NCBI RefSeq assembly: GCF_001457815.1
Contig: NZ_LN898220.1
Location: 310,001 to 374,000, forward strand
Source: Vitreoscilla massiliensis
GTDB taxonomy: Bacteria > Pseudomonadota > Gammaproteobacteria > Burkholderiales > Neisseriaceae
Reading direction: 5' to 3'
DNA: 64,000 bases
Shown here: one piece after another, positions 48,642-56,873 of the stretch
How the letters are laid out: the number at the start of each line of letters is the position of its first letter
Numbering within the stretch: the first letter of the stretch is position 1
Program-made: the position numbers and the translations under genes
Notes under the pieces: generated by a model
What the model was told of the DNA's origin: nothing
The model's database searches: none
What the model saw: only the letters and a program-made list of their open reading frames with translations

Positions 48642-50449
48642 ACGTCGCGTTGGTAACGCTTGTTTTCACGCAATTCGCTCAAATACTCATCGGCATCATC
48701 CAAGCTCATGTTGCCATGCGCGGCGATGATGTCGAGCAAGGCTTGCTCCACATCTTTGGCCATTTTCAAGGCATCGCCACACACATACACATGCGCGCCG
48801 TTTTGCAGCCATTGCCACACATCGGCGGCATTTTCGCGCAATTTGTGTTGCACATAGACTTTCTCTTGGCCTTGGCGGCTCCATGCCGTCGACACCTTAT
48901 GCAGCAAACCGGCTTTGCGGTATTGCAACCACTCGGCTTGGTACAAAAAGTCATCGGTGAATTTTTGATTGCCAAACACCAACCAGTTCAAACCGGCATC
49001 GCCATTGTTGTCGCGCTGCTGGATAAAGGCACGAAACGGTGCCACGCCTGTGCCTGCACCAATCATGATGATTGGCGTGTCGCCGTTTTCCGGTAAGCGA
49101 AAGTTTTTATTCGGCTCGACAAAGACTTTGACTTCACCGCCCTCTTCCAAGCGGTCAGACAAGAAACCTGAAGCACCGCCAGTGTAAGCATGGCCGTGAT
49201 GCTCATACGCCACCCGACCCACGGTCAAATGCACTTCGGCATCCACTTCTGCTTGTGCCGAGGCGATGGAATACATGCGCGGCGTCAATGGGCGCAACAA
49301 GCCATGTAAGGCTTCGGCGCTGATGGCATGCGGGTAATCATTCAAAATACCGACAATAGGCGTGTTGTCCACAGCGGCCTGTAAAGCGCTGCTGTCTTGG
49401 ATTAACTGCAACAATTCGGCATTTTGGCTCAATTCGGCATAGCCTTTGATGAATTGCGGCGTGTTTTGCGTCAATTCATCGTGAAAAGTCAGCGCTTCTT
49501 GAATGCTGACGCTTTGGCCATTGGCCAAGTGAATTTTTTCGTCGCCCGCCAAACCGGCCAAAGCCAATACTTCGCTCACCAAAGCTTCGTCATTGCTGAA
49601 CCACACGCCCAGCGCATCGCCAGCGGTGTAATGGATGCCCGAATCGGCCAAGTCGATTTCGATGTGGCGCACGTCTTTGTTCGCTTCATTGGCGGTGATT
49701 TTTTGGCTTACCGACAAGGTCGCGCTGTAAGGCTGCTCTTTGGTGTAATGTTGCTCAGCCACTTCGCTCGCTGCGCTGGCAGCAGTCGCACTGGCTGCTG
49801 GCGCGGCAGTACTGGCACTGGCCAAGTCTTTGACCAAAGCCGCCACTTGATTGCGCCAAGTTTCAGATGCGGCCTGAAAGTCCAAATCGCAATCCACCCG
49901 TGCGGCCAAGCGCTTCGCACCCAATTTTTCCAACGCGGCATCAAAGTCTTTGCCCGCTTGGCAGTAATTCGGATACGAGGTATCGCCCAAGGCCAATACC
50001 GCGTAAGACAGCTGCGGCAATGATGGCGCTTTTTTACCGTGCAAGAATTTGTGCAAGCTCACCGCTTCTTCAGCCGGTTCGCCCTCGCCTTGGGTAGATG
50101 CCACGATGAGCAAAATGTCTTCGTTGGCGATGTTTTTGGCTTTGTAATCCCCAGCAGCCACCAATTGCGCGTCCAATTGTGCTTCTTGCAATTGCACCAA
50201 CAATTGCTCGGCCACACGGCGGGCATTGCCCGTTTGCGATGCCGACAACACGGTGATTTTGCGAGCCACTGCCGCGGCGACCGCGGTTTCAACTGCCGCA
50301 GCCGCAGGTGCCGCACCGGCCAACACGGCCGCATTGCCGTCTTGGCTGCGCGCCCAGCAATAACCAGACAACCATGCCAATTGCGTGGCGGAAAATTGGT
50401 TCAATTGTTGTTGCCATTCCGGCGACAACGGTAAAACGGCTTGAGTCAT
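48635..50449 (-). CDS. cysJ: Sulfite reductase flavoprotein (alpha subunit)
   Basis: 604 residues. Passes electrons from NADPH through FAD and FMN to CysI. The flavodoxin domain (about residues 65-205) begins VLSASQTGNARRVAEQLL and contains ALGDTSYPNYCQAG. An Ala/Ser-rich linker leads to the FAD domain, with RMYSIAS and GGASGFLSDRL. The NADPH domain has GAGTGVAPFRAFIQQR, FGNQ, YVCGDALKMAKDVEQAL and a C-terminal aromatic tail KRYQRDVY. One uptake word lies inside (49381) and one GCGGCCTGAA variant near 49871. Confidence 0.95.
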   Translation of the reverse strand: MTQAVLPLSPEWQQQLNQFSATQLAWLSGYCWARSQDGNAAVLAGAAPAAAAVETAVAAAVARKITVLSASQTGNARRVAEQLLVQLQEAQLDAQLVAAGDYKAKNIANEDILLIVASTQGEGEPAEEAVSLHKFLHGKKAPSLPQLSYAVLALGDTSYPNYCQAGKDFDAALEKLGAKRLAARVDCDLDFQAASETWRNQVAALVKDLASASTAAPAASATAASAASEVAEQHYTKEQPYSATLSVSQKITANEANKDVRHIEIDLADSGIHYTAGDALGVWFSNDEALVSEVLALAGLAGDEKIHLANGQSVSIQEALTFHDELTQNTPQFIKGYAELSQNAELLQLIQDSSALQAAVDNTPIVGILNDYPHAISAEALHGLLRPLTPRMYSIASAQAEVDAEVHLTVGRVAYEHHGHAYTGGASGFLSDRLEEGGEVKVFVEPNKNFRLPENGDTPIIMIGAGTGVAPFRAFIQQRDNNGDAGLNWLVFGNQKFTDDFLYQAEWLQYRKAGLLHKVSTAWSRQGQEKVYVQHKLRENAADVWQWLQNGAHVYVCGDALKMAKDVEQALLDIIAAHGNMSLDDADEYLSELRENKRYQRDVY

Positions 50450-50481
50450 GTGTTCCCTCGCTTTAAGCGGTGTTCTTTAAT

Positions 50482-50507
50482 GCGGCCTGTAAGGGTTTAC
50501 AGGCCGC
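50482..50507. repeat. Inverted DUS pair between cysN and cysJ
   Basis: GCGGCCTGTAA and TTTACAGGCCGC with a 3-nt loop. Confidence 0.85.
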
Positions 50508-50521
50508 TTGTTGGGCTTAGG

Positions 50522-51829
50522 CTAGATTGCCCAATCGTCGTTGTCTTGGGTGTCGATGATCATGCCAGCGGCCACGGTGTGGTTGGTGGCATCATCAATC
50601 AGAATAAACGCACCGGCGGCACGGTTGTCCGCATATGGCAGCGCCGCAATCGGTTTCATCAGGCTCAAGCGCACGCGGCCGATGTCGTTCATTTTCAAAT
50701 CGGTGCTGTCGCTGGTTTGCCCCAAAGTCTGCACATCCCACACATAGTCTATCGCTTTGACTTTGGCGTACACGGTTTGGGTGCCGTGTTTGAGCCAGTA
50801 TTTGCGTGCGGTATTGAGCGGACGCTCGTCCAACCAGCTCACGGTGGCGGACAAGAATTTGGTCGGCACAATTTGGCTATTGCCTGCGACCAACACATCG
50901 CCGCGCGAAATGTCGACATCGTCTTGCAAAGTGATAGTAACCACATCGCCGCGTTTGGCCGTTGCCACCGAACCATTGACGCCGTAAATGGCGCTGATGA
51001 CCGAGCTGCGTGCGCTCGGTTCTACCCGCACCGCTTGACCGACGGCAAACTCGCCCGCTTCGATGCGGCCTTGGTAACCACGGAAATCATCGGCGGCACT
51101 GCCGTCTTGGCGCGCCACGCGTTGCACCGGCAGATACGCTTGTTCAGGCGCATCGACACGGCTGTCGTCGCCCACTGGCAACGATTCCAACAAGGCCAAT
51201 AAAGGCTGACCTTGATACCACAACATGTGTTCAGACGGATTGACGATGTTGTCGCCTTGCAGCGCCGAAATCGGCACATAATACACGTCTTTCAAGCCCA
51301 AAGTGTCGGCCAAGTGTTGGTAAGCGCTGACGATTTGGTTGAATTTGCCTTGGTCGTAGCCAAGCAAATCCAATTTGTTCACCGCGATGATGATGTGTTG
51401 GCAGCCGATTTGTTTCAGCAAAGTCGAGTGGCGTTTGGTTTGTGGCAATAATTGCAATGGGTTTTGCTCAAAATCCAAGCGCGTGGCATCGACCAATACG
51501 ATGGCGGCATCGGCGGTAGACGCGCCGGTGACCATATTGCGGGTGTATTGCTCGTGCCCTGGGGTGTCGGCAATGATGAATTTGCGTTTCGGCGTGCTGA
51601 AATAGCGGTAAGCCACATCGATGGTGATGCCTTGTTCACGTTCGGCTTCCAAGCCATCAGTGAGGCTGGCCAAATCCAAAGTGCCGCCGGCGCTGCGTTT
51701 GTTCAATTGTGCCACTTGATCGGCGAGCAAGGCTTGGCTGTCGTATAACAAGCGGCCGATTAAAGTGGATTTGCCATCGTCTACGCTGCCTGCAGTGATG
51801 AAGCGCAATACTGAATCTGTCGTACTCAT
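50522..51829 (-). CDS. cysN: Sulfate adenylyltransferase GTPase subunit
   Basis: 435 residues. The GTPase half of ATP sulfurylase, driving APS formation by CysD. Motifs: G1 GSVDDGKSTLIGRLL, G3 DTPGHEQYTRNM, G4 NKLDL, and EREQGITIDVAYRYF. There is no C-terminal APS kinase (CysC) fusion, in keeping with an APS-type reductase downstream in the pathway. It is transcribed with cysD (70 bp upstream) in the order cysH-cysD-cysN-cysJ, with uptake pairs in the gaps. Confidence 0.96.
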   Translation of the reverse strand: MSTTDSVLRFITAGSVDDGKSTLIGRLLYDSQALLADQVAQLNKRSAGGTLDLASLTDGLEAEREQGITIDVAYRYFSTPKRKFIIADTPGHEQYTRNMVTGASTADAAIVLVDATRLDFEQNPLQLLPQTKRHSTLLKQIGCQHIIIAVNKLDLLGYDQGKFNQIVSAYQHLADTLGLKDVYYVPISALQGDNIVNPSEHMLWYQGQPLLALLESLPVGDDSRVDAPEQAYLPVQRVARQDGSAADDFRGYQGRIEAGEFAVGQAVRVEPSARSSVISAIYGVNGSVATAKRGDVVTITLQDDVDISRGDVLVAGNSQIVPTKFLSATVSWLDERPLNTARKYWLKHGTQTVYAKVKAIDYVWDVQTLGQTSDSTDLKMNDIGRVRLSLMKPIAALPYADNRAAGAFILIDDATNHTVAAGMIIDTQDNDDWAI

Positions 51830-51844
51830 GCTTGTGTTCCTTGT

Positions 51845-51880
51845 TTACAGGCCGCTTAAATCATTCCAAGCGGCCGGTAA
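51845..51880. repeat. Imperfect inverted DUS pair between cysD and cysN
   Basis: TTACAGGCCGCTT faces AAGCGGCCGGTAA (G for T) with a 10-nt loop. Confidence 0.65.
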
Positions 51881-51899
51881 GAATTCGTTGTTACCAATA

Positions 51900-52820
51900 T
51901 CAGAAATAACCGGCTTTTTTGCGTTCTTCCATCGCCGACTCAGACACTTGGTCGTCCATGCGGGTGGCGCTGCGTTCGGAAATGGTGGTCTGGGCGGTTT
52001 CGGCCACGATTTCGGCCGGCGTAGACGCGGTAGAGGCCACAGGACAAGTGCACGAAATGTCGCCCACGGTACGGAAACGCACCGAGCGCACCTCGCTGAC
52101 TTCGCCGTCTTTTTTAGGGGTTAAACGGGTCACAGGCACCAGCAAACCGTTTTTCTCCACCACTTCGCGCTGATGGGCGAAATAAATCGGCGGCAAAGCC
52201 AATTTTTCGCGCTCGATGTATTGCCAGATGTCCATTTCCGTCCAGTTGGAAATCGGGAACACGCGCATGTTTTCGCCTTTGAACAAACGGGTATTGTAGA
52301 GGCTCCACAATTCTGGGCGCTGTGCTTTCGGATCCCATTGGCCAAATTCGTCGCGGAACGAGAAAATGCGTTCTTTGGCGCGGGCTTTTTCTTCATCGCG
52401 GCGCGCACCGCCCATTAAGGCATCGAATTCATTGTCTTCAATCGCTTCGAGCAAGGTCACCGCTTGGGCAGCATTGCGCGAATCCAATTCGCTGCGCAGC
52501 ACCACCGTGCCTTTTTTAATCGAGTCTTCGACATGACCGACCACCAATTCCACGCCCAAGCGCTCTACGGTTTGGTCACGAAAATCGATGACCTCTTGGT
52601 AATTGTGGCCGGTGTCCACATGCAATAATTTAAACGGCAATTGCAGTTTGCGTTCGCCGTAGCTAAAGGCTTTGCAGGCCAAGGCCAACAACACCACCGA
52701 GTCTTTGCCACCGGAAAACAGCAAGGCTGGATTCTTGGCCTCAGCAATCACCTCGCGGATGATGTAAATCGACTCGGCTTCCAGCCAATCCAAATGTTTG
52801 TTACTGATTGCGTCACTCAT
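51900..52820 (-). CDS. cysD: Sulfate adenylyltransferase catalytic subunit
   Basis: 306 residues. Makes adenosine 5'-phosphosulfate from sulfate and ATP together with CysN. The PP-loop LLFSGGKDSVVLLALACKAF binds ATP; other signatures are HVDTGHNYQEVIDFRD, GGARRDEEKARAKERIFS and FPISNWTEMDIWQYI. The start at MSDAISNKHLDWLEAE is chosen because AAGAAG lies in front; an ATG 18 bases upstream is less likely. Confidence 0.95.
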   Translation of the reverse strand: MSDAISNKHLDWLEAESIYIIREVIAEAKNPALLFSGGKDSVVLLALACKAFSYGERKLQLPFKLLHVDTGHNYQEVIDFRDQTVERLGVELVVGHVEDSIKKGTVVLRSELDSRNAAQAVTLLEAIEDNEFDALMGGARRDEEKARAKERIFSFRDEFGQWDPKAQRPELWSLYNTRLFKGENMRVFPISNWTEMDIWQYIEREKLALPPIYFAHQREVVEKNGLLVPVTRLTPKKDGEVSEVRSVRFRTVGDISCTCPVASTASTPAEIVAETAQTTISERSATRMDDQVSESAMEERKKAGYF

Positions 52821-52871
52821 GTCTGCTTCTTTATTCAAAAAATAATCGGTATTTCAAACTCATGGTGTGCC

Positions 52872-52902
52872 CATGCGGCCTGTAAGGCTTACAGGCCGCA
52901 TG
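52872..52902. repeat. Inverted DUS pair between cysH and cysD
   Basis: CATGCGGCCTGTAA and its complement, 14-bp arms, 3-nt loop. Confidence 0.87.
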
Positions 52903-52909
52903 CACAGCC

Positions 52910-53635
52910 TTATTTGTGCAAACCACACTCTTTGGTGTCTTTGTTTTCCCACCACCAGCGCCCAGCGCGGATATCTTCGCCTTCGCGCACCGGTTTGGTG
53001 CAAGGCTCGCAGCCTATGCTTGGGTAATGTTGCTGATACAGCGCATTCACCGGCACTTGATGCGCCGCCACATACGCCCACACATCGACTTCGTGCCAAT
53101 CGTAAATCGGGTTGAATTTGGCGATTTGGTGCTTGCTATCGAATTCTTCAAATGGCAATTCTTCACGCGTGGCCGATTGTTCGCGGCGTTGGCCTGTCAG
53201 CCAAGCATCGGCGCCGGTAATGGCGCGGTTTAAAGGCTCGATTTTGCGGATGCGGCAGCATTCACGGCGCAAGTCTACGCTTTCGTAAAACGCATCGCGC
53301 CCGTGTTCGTTCACATAATGCTCAACCGCTGCCGTATCCGGCGTCATCACCCGCAGCGCTATGCCATAGCGCTCTTGGGTTTGTGGAATCAACGCGGCGG
53401 TTTCGGGATTCAAGCGGCCGGTTTCCAAGGTGAAAATCTGGATGTTCAGCCCCAAACGCGCAATCACATCGGTAATCACCATGTCTTCCACCGCCAAGCT
53501 CGAGGCAAAACGCGCATCTGAAAAACGCGTGGCGATGTCACGCAAGCGCTGCTCCAGCTCAGTGGTTTTGGCTGGCAGTTGTTGCTGAGTGGCTTCATCC
53601 ACCGTGGGTATGGCCCAACCTTGAAAAAAAGACAT
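52910..53635 (-). CDS. cysH: Adenylylsulfate (APS) reductase
   Basis: 241 residues. Reduces APS to sulfite with thioredoxin. The cysteine pairs RECCRIRKIEPL and GCEPCTKPV mark the [4Fe-4S]-containing APS-specific type, not the E. coli PAPS type. The catalytic Cys is in the C-terminal ECGLHK. SSLAVEDMVITDVIARL and DWHEVDVWAYV are also typical. No APS kinase is needed, and none is seen. The GGGG that could act as ribosome binding site lies inside a hairpin just upstream. Confidence 0.94.
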   Translation of the reverse strand: MSFFQGWAIPTVDEATQQQLPAKTTELEQRLRDIATRFSDARFASSLAVEDMVITDVIARLGLNIQIFTLETGRLNPETAALIPQTQERYGIALRVMTPDTAAVEHYVNEHGRDAFYESVDLRRECCRIRKIEPLNRAITGADAWLTGQRREQSATREELPFEEFDSKHQIAKFNPIYDWHEVDVWAYVAAHQVPVNALYQQHYPSIGCEPCTKPVREGEDIRAGRWWWENKDTKECGLHK

Positions 53636-53663
53636 GAAAAAACCCCATATTTGCAGTGGGGTT
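53636..53663 (-). promoter_or_regulatory. Terminator-like hairpin in the cysH leader
   Basis: In the cysH mRNA, AACCCCA pairs with TGGGGTT across a 9-nt loop and is followed by TTTT, then C and the ATG. It looks like an intrinsic terminator ending at the start codon, and it hides the only GGGG near the ATG. Attenuation or translational control is suggested. Confidence 0.5.
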
Positions 53664-53760
53664 AGTGTAGCAATTTGAAATTGAATAACGAAAGAACATT
53701 CGTTTATGTGTTTATAGCCAAATTATCTATAAGCAACAAGGATGTTGTGGCAAACCTGCC

Positions 53761-54129
53761 TCAACATTTGCTTTCCGGCATTTGCTCCGCTTGCTTATTG
53801 CTCTCCTTACAGGCCGCATCCAAGCCTTGGACATCAGTACCGCTGACGATTTGACCTTTTAATTGTTCATATTCCAAACGGTAAGATTGCGCATCGGCAG
53901 GCTGCAATTTCTCGTATTTCACCACGCATTTCTCAATATTGGCGAGCAAGAGCTGGCAAGAATCGGGCAACGCCGCCAATTGGCTGGCAGACAATGGTGC
54001 CACGGGTGCACTGGCGCTGACAAGTGGGGTACTGGCGGCAGGCGGTGCGGCGGCTTTGTCGGCATCGGGCTGACACGCGGCCACCAACATCACCACTGTG
54101 GCCATCGTCCAAGCGCGTTTGTTCATCAT
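53761..54129 (-). CDS. Cys-rich lipoprotein, paralogue 1
   Basis: 122 residues. Lipoprotein signal VVMLVAAC, Ala/Pro/Ser-rich linker, then a helical domain with Cys in LPDSCQLLLANIEKCVVKYE and LDAACKESN and a C-terminal SKC. The spacing (C-x8-C, then distant C and a terminal C) recurs in the two genes upstream. AAGGA precedes ATGATG; its start overlaps the stop of the preceding gene (ATGA). Unknown function; two disulfides in the periplasm are likely. Confidence 0.65.
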   Translation of the reverse strand: MMNKRAWTMATVVMLVAACQPDADKAAAPPAASTPLVSASAPVAPLSASQLAALPDSCQLLLANIEKCVVKYEKLQPADAQSYRLEYEQLKGQIVSGTDVQGLDAACKESNKQAEQMPESKC

Positions 54130-54422
54130 TCACATCCTTGTGGTTTAAAAATTTGTCGCAGCTTTTCCTGCCCTGCTTGGCAAGATTGCGCTAATTGGCT
54201 TTGGTCGCTTTGTTGTTGCCATTGTTGTAATGCTTGTTCGCGGTAGGTTTGAAACAATTGTTGGCGCGTGGCATCGCCGTTCACCAGCAATTGTTCGCAG
54301 CGTTGCAAATAGTCCAAATACTGCTGACAAGGCTCAGGCAGGTGTTGTGCGCTCTGCGCCGTAGGCTTACAGGCCGCTAATGCGCAAACCCAAGCCAGCC
54401 ATGCCCAGCGCTGCCTTAGCAA
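54126..54422 (-). CDS. Cys-rich lipoprotein, paralogue 2
   Basis: 98 residues, starting with TTG (no ATG in frame). Lipoprotein signal WVCALAAC, a very short linker, then the same helical domain: LPEPCQQYLDYLQRCEQLL, LAQSCQAGQEKL and a terminal QGCE. Overlaps both neighbours (7 bp with the preceding gene, 4 bp with the following), so the three are translationally coupled. It lacks the long Ala/Ser/Pro linker of the other two. An uptake word is inside near 54364. Confidence 0.58.
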   Translation of the reverse strand: MLRQRWAWLAWVCALAACKPTAQSAQHLPEPCQQYLDYLQRCEQLLVNGDATRQQLFQTYREQALQQWQQQSDQSQLAQSCQAGQEKLRQIFKPQGCE

Positions 54423-54898
54423 CCCAAGTCTCGCAACGCTGGCTCGATGTCCATCAAGGCGCTGCTGCAGGTATTGTTCAAATTGCTCTTATCCGCTTCT
54501 TTGAGCCATGAAGCCTGCATTTCATCCAATTGCATTTGCAAGCTGGCGGTGCCTTCCAAACCGGACTTGTTCATCACGTCTATGCATTGCGATACCGCAT
54601 CGACATAGTCGTTACACGCATCGGGAAAATCGGCAGGATTGAATTCATGTACGGGACGGGGCGTGGTGCTGGTGGTAGCCAAATCGGTGGTTTCAGCCGG
54701 TGCGATTGCCGGTGGCGCAGACGCGGTCAAAGGCACCGGTTGGATTAAATCGGTGCTGGCGGCACTGGCGCTGGAAGCGGCCTTCACCGTGACTTTTTGC
54801 AACTGTTCGTCTGACAAACCCTTGCCGCAGCCGCTCAAAAGCAGGCCCAGCAATACCGTAGAACAATACACATACGCGGGAGTAGATTCGATTCTCAC
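54416..54898 (-). CDS. Cys-rich lipoprotein, paralogue 3
   Basis: About 160 residues if started at the GTG at 54898, which places VYCSTVLLGLLLSGC as a lipoprotein signal; the frame is open to 54955. A long Ala/Ser/Thr/Pro linker is followed by the shared helical Cys domain (FPDACNDYVDAVSQCIDVM, NNTCSSALMDIE, terminal LGC). It is the first gene of the three-gene overlapping set, divergent from cysG with about 100 bp between. The start is uncertain; function unknown. Confidence 0.58.
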   Translation of the reverse strand: MRIESTPAYVYCSTVLLGLLLSGCGKGLSDEQLQKVTVKAASSASAASTDLIQPVPLTASAPPAIAPAETTDLATTSTTPRPVHEFNPADFPDACNDYVDAVSQCIDVMNKSGLEGTASLQMQLDEMQASWLKEADKSNLNNTCSSALMDIEPALRDLGC

Positions 54899-54994
54899 GA
54901 GCTTATAACCATTTTCACTAAGTTCACAAAAATTGCTTCTTTCACATCTCAACACCGCTTCGCATACAATAGCGGCCTGAAATAAAGGAAGATT

Positions 54995-56383
54995 ATGGAT
55001 TATTACCCAATGTTTGCACGCTTACAGCAACGGCCGGTTTTGGTGGTAGGTGCTGGACAAGTGGCGGAACGCAAAGTCGACAGTTTACTACAGAGTGGTG
55101 CGCTCGTGCGTGTCGTGGCACAAAGCTTGAGCCCTTTGTTACAGCAGTGGTGTGAAGACGGCCGCATCAGCTACTTGGGTGAAGAATTCCATGCTGACAT
55201 GGTAGGCGAGGTGTTTTTGGTCATCGCCGCCACCGATGACAGCGCCCTAAACCAACACGTATTCCAAGCGGCGGAGGCGGCGCACACCTTGTGCAATGTC
55301 GTCGACGATTTAAACAACTGCAATTTCATCGTACCGGCGGTGGTCGATCGTGGTGCACTGCAAGTGGCCATCTCCAGCGGCGGCAAAGCCCCTGTTTTGG
55401 CACGCATTTGGCGACAAAAAATTGAGTCTTTATTGCCACAGCATTTGAACGCTGCTGCGGAAATCGCCGGACGCTGGCGCAGCAAAGTCAAACAACAGGT
55501 TCACAATATGGGTGACAGACGCCGCTTTTGGGAAAACCTGTTCCACAGCCGCTTCGACACCTTGGTCGCCCAAGGCGATGTGGCCGCCGCCGAAGCCGAA
55601 TTGGCCAGTCAATTACACGGTCAGCGCTCACATACAGGCGAAGTGGTATTAGTAGGCGCAGGCCCCGGCGATGTGGGTTTGCTGACTTTAAAAGGCTTGC
55701 AAGCCTTGCAAGACGCAGATGTGGTGTTGTACGACGCCTTGGTCAGCGATGACATTTTGCACCTCATCCGCAAAGATGCCGAACGCATCAGCGTGGGCAA
55801 ACGAGCGGGCAACCACAGCGTGATGCAGGAAAAAACCAATGAATTGCTGGTGCAATACGCGCAGCAAGGCAAACGCGTGGTGCGGCTGAAAGGCGGTGAC
55901 CCGTTTGTGTTTGGCCGCGGCGGTGAAGAATTGCAAGTGTTACAGGCCGCATCCATTCCTTACCGTGTTGTGCCCGGCATTACCGCTGCGTTGGGCGCGA
56001 CTGCTTATGCCGGCATCCCGCTCACCCACCGCCAGTTCGCCCAAACCGCCACCTTCATCACCGGCCATTGCCAAGCCGATGGCTCCGATGTCGATTGGCC
56101 ATCCTTGGCCTTAAGCCGCCACACCTTGGTGGTGTACATGGGCACCATCAATGCCGCCACCATCGCCGCGCAATTGCAGCAACATGGTCGCAGCGCCGAC
56201 ACGCCGGTGGCGGTTATCAGCAATGGCACCCGCGCCAACCAACAAGTGAGCACAGGCGTGCTCAGCGATTTGGCGACGCTGGCACAAAATGCACCATCAC
56301 CCGCCTTATTGATCATTGGCGAAGTGGTGTCTTTACAGGCCGAGTTAAACTGGTTTAGCGCGCAAGAACTGGTGTGCGCTTAA
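54995..56383 (+). CDS. cysG: Siroheme synthase
   Basis: 462 residues, multifunctional: the N-terminal part (residues 1-210) is precorrin-2 dehydrogenase/ferrochelatase (VLVVGAGQVAERKVDSLLQ, VIAATDDSALNQHV, VVDDLNNCNFIVPAVVDRG). The C-terminal part (about 215-460) is uroporphyrinogen III methyltransferase (VVLVGAGPGDVGLLTLKGL, RLKGGDPFVFGRGGEE, GITAALGATAYAGIPLTHR). It supplies siroheme to CysI. AAAGGAAG precedes the ATG. It lies beside the cys genes but on the opposite strand. Uptake words are inside at 55943 and 56332. Confidence 0.96.
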   Translation: MDYYPMFARLQQRPVLVVGAGQVAERKVDSLLQSGALVRVVAQSLSPLLQQWCEDGRISYLGEEFHADMVGEVFLVIAATDDSALNQHVFQAAEAAHTLCNVVDDLNNCNFIVPAVVDRGALQVAISSGGKAPVLARIWRQKIESLLPQHLNAAAEIAGRWRSKVKQQVHNMGDRRRFWENLFHSRFDTLVAQGDVAAAEAELASQLHGQRSHTGEVVLVGAGPGDVGLLTLKGLQALQDADVVLYDALVSDDILHLIRKDAERISVGKRAGNHSVMQEKTNELLVQYAQQGKRVVRLKGGDPFVFGRGGEELQVLQAASIPYRVVPGITAALGATAYAGIPLTHRQFAQTATFITGHCQADGSDVDWPSLALSRHTLVVYMGTINAATIAAQLQQHGRSADTPVAVISNGTRANQQVSTGVLSDLATLAQNAPSPALLIIGEVVSLQAELNWFSAQELVCA

Positions 56384-56410
56384 GCGATTTCAGCTCGCAA
56401 TAGCTATACA

Positions 56411-56443
56411 CAAGGTGGCCATGCGCCACCTTGTTGATTTTTT
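56411..56443 (+). terminator. Terminator of cysG
   Basis: Perfect 9-bp stem CAAGGTGGC/GCCACCTTG, 5-nt loop, followed by TTGATTTTTTG. Confidence 0.8.
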
Positions 56444-56768
56444 GCTCACAAGTTACCCCACGCTCAACACCCTCACACAAATGCCATGTTTGATTGCCCT
56501 GTCGCCGTGACTTACAGGCCGCATACAGCAGCTGTAGTCCACTACAAAACACTGATAATTCAATCAATTAAATCACCATATATAACTTTTCAGCAGCTTG
56601 AAGCAGCGCATTATTCATAGCCTTGCGCATGGATACCGATAGCGCCATTATTGGCATTATCATGCTCAAAAATTCCACACCCTCCAAACTAACAACATCA
56701 TACTCAAATTACCGATATTTTATTGCTAAAAATACTGAATTAAGAGCGAAAACAGTAAATTTAGTGCA

Positions 56769-56782
56769 TTGATGCAAGTCAA
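56769..56782. promoter_or_regulatory. FNR/ANR-like box
   Basis: TTGATGCAAGTCAA matches the TTGAT-N4-ATCAA consensus with one mismatch. It lies about 90 bp before the dioxygenase start, so oxygen-responsive control is possible. Confidence 0.4.
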
Positions 56783-56873
56783 GCCGCGATTTGAAAATAC
56801 GGACAACAATTCTCCATGAATTCACTGACCGAGTGAACGCGCCGCTTGAGGCGATAATGAATGGAGACAGAAG

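Larger units (their letters stand above)
56384..56873. other. Gene-free stretch before the hydroxyanthranilate dioxygenase gene
   Basis: About 490 bp, AT-rich in its right half. It contains the cysG terminator (56411), one uptake word (56511) and an FNR-like box (56769). No credible gene. Confidence 0.6.
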
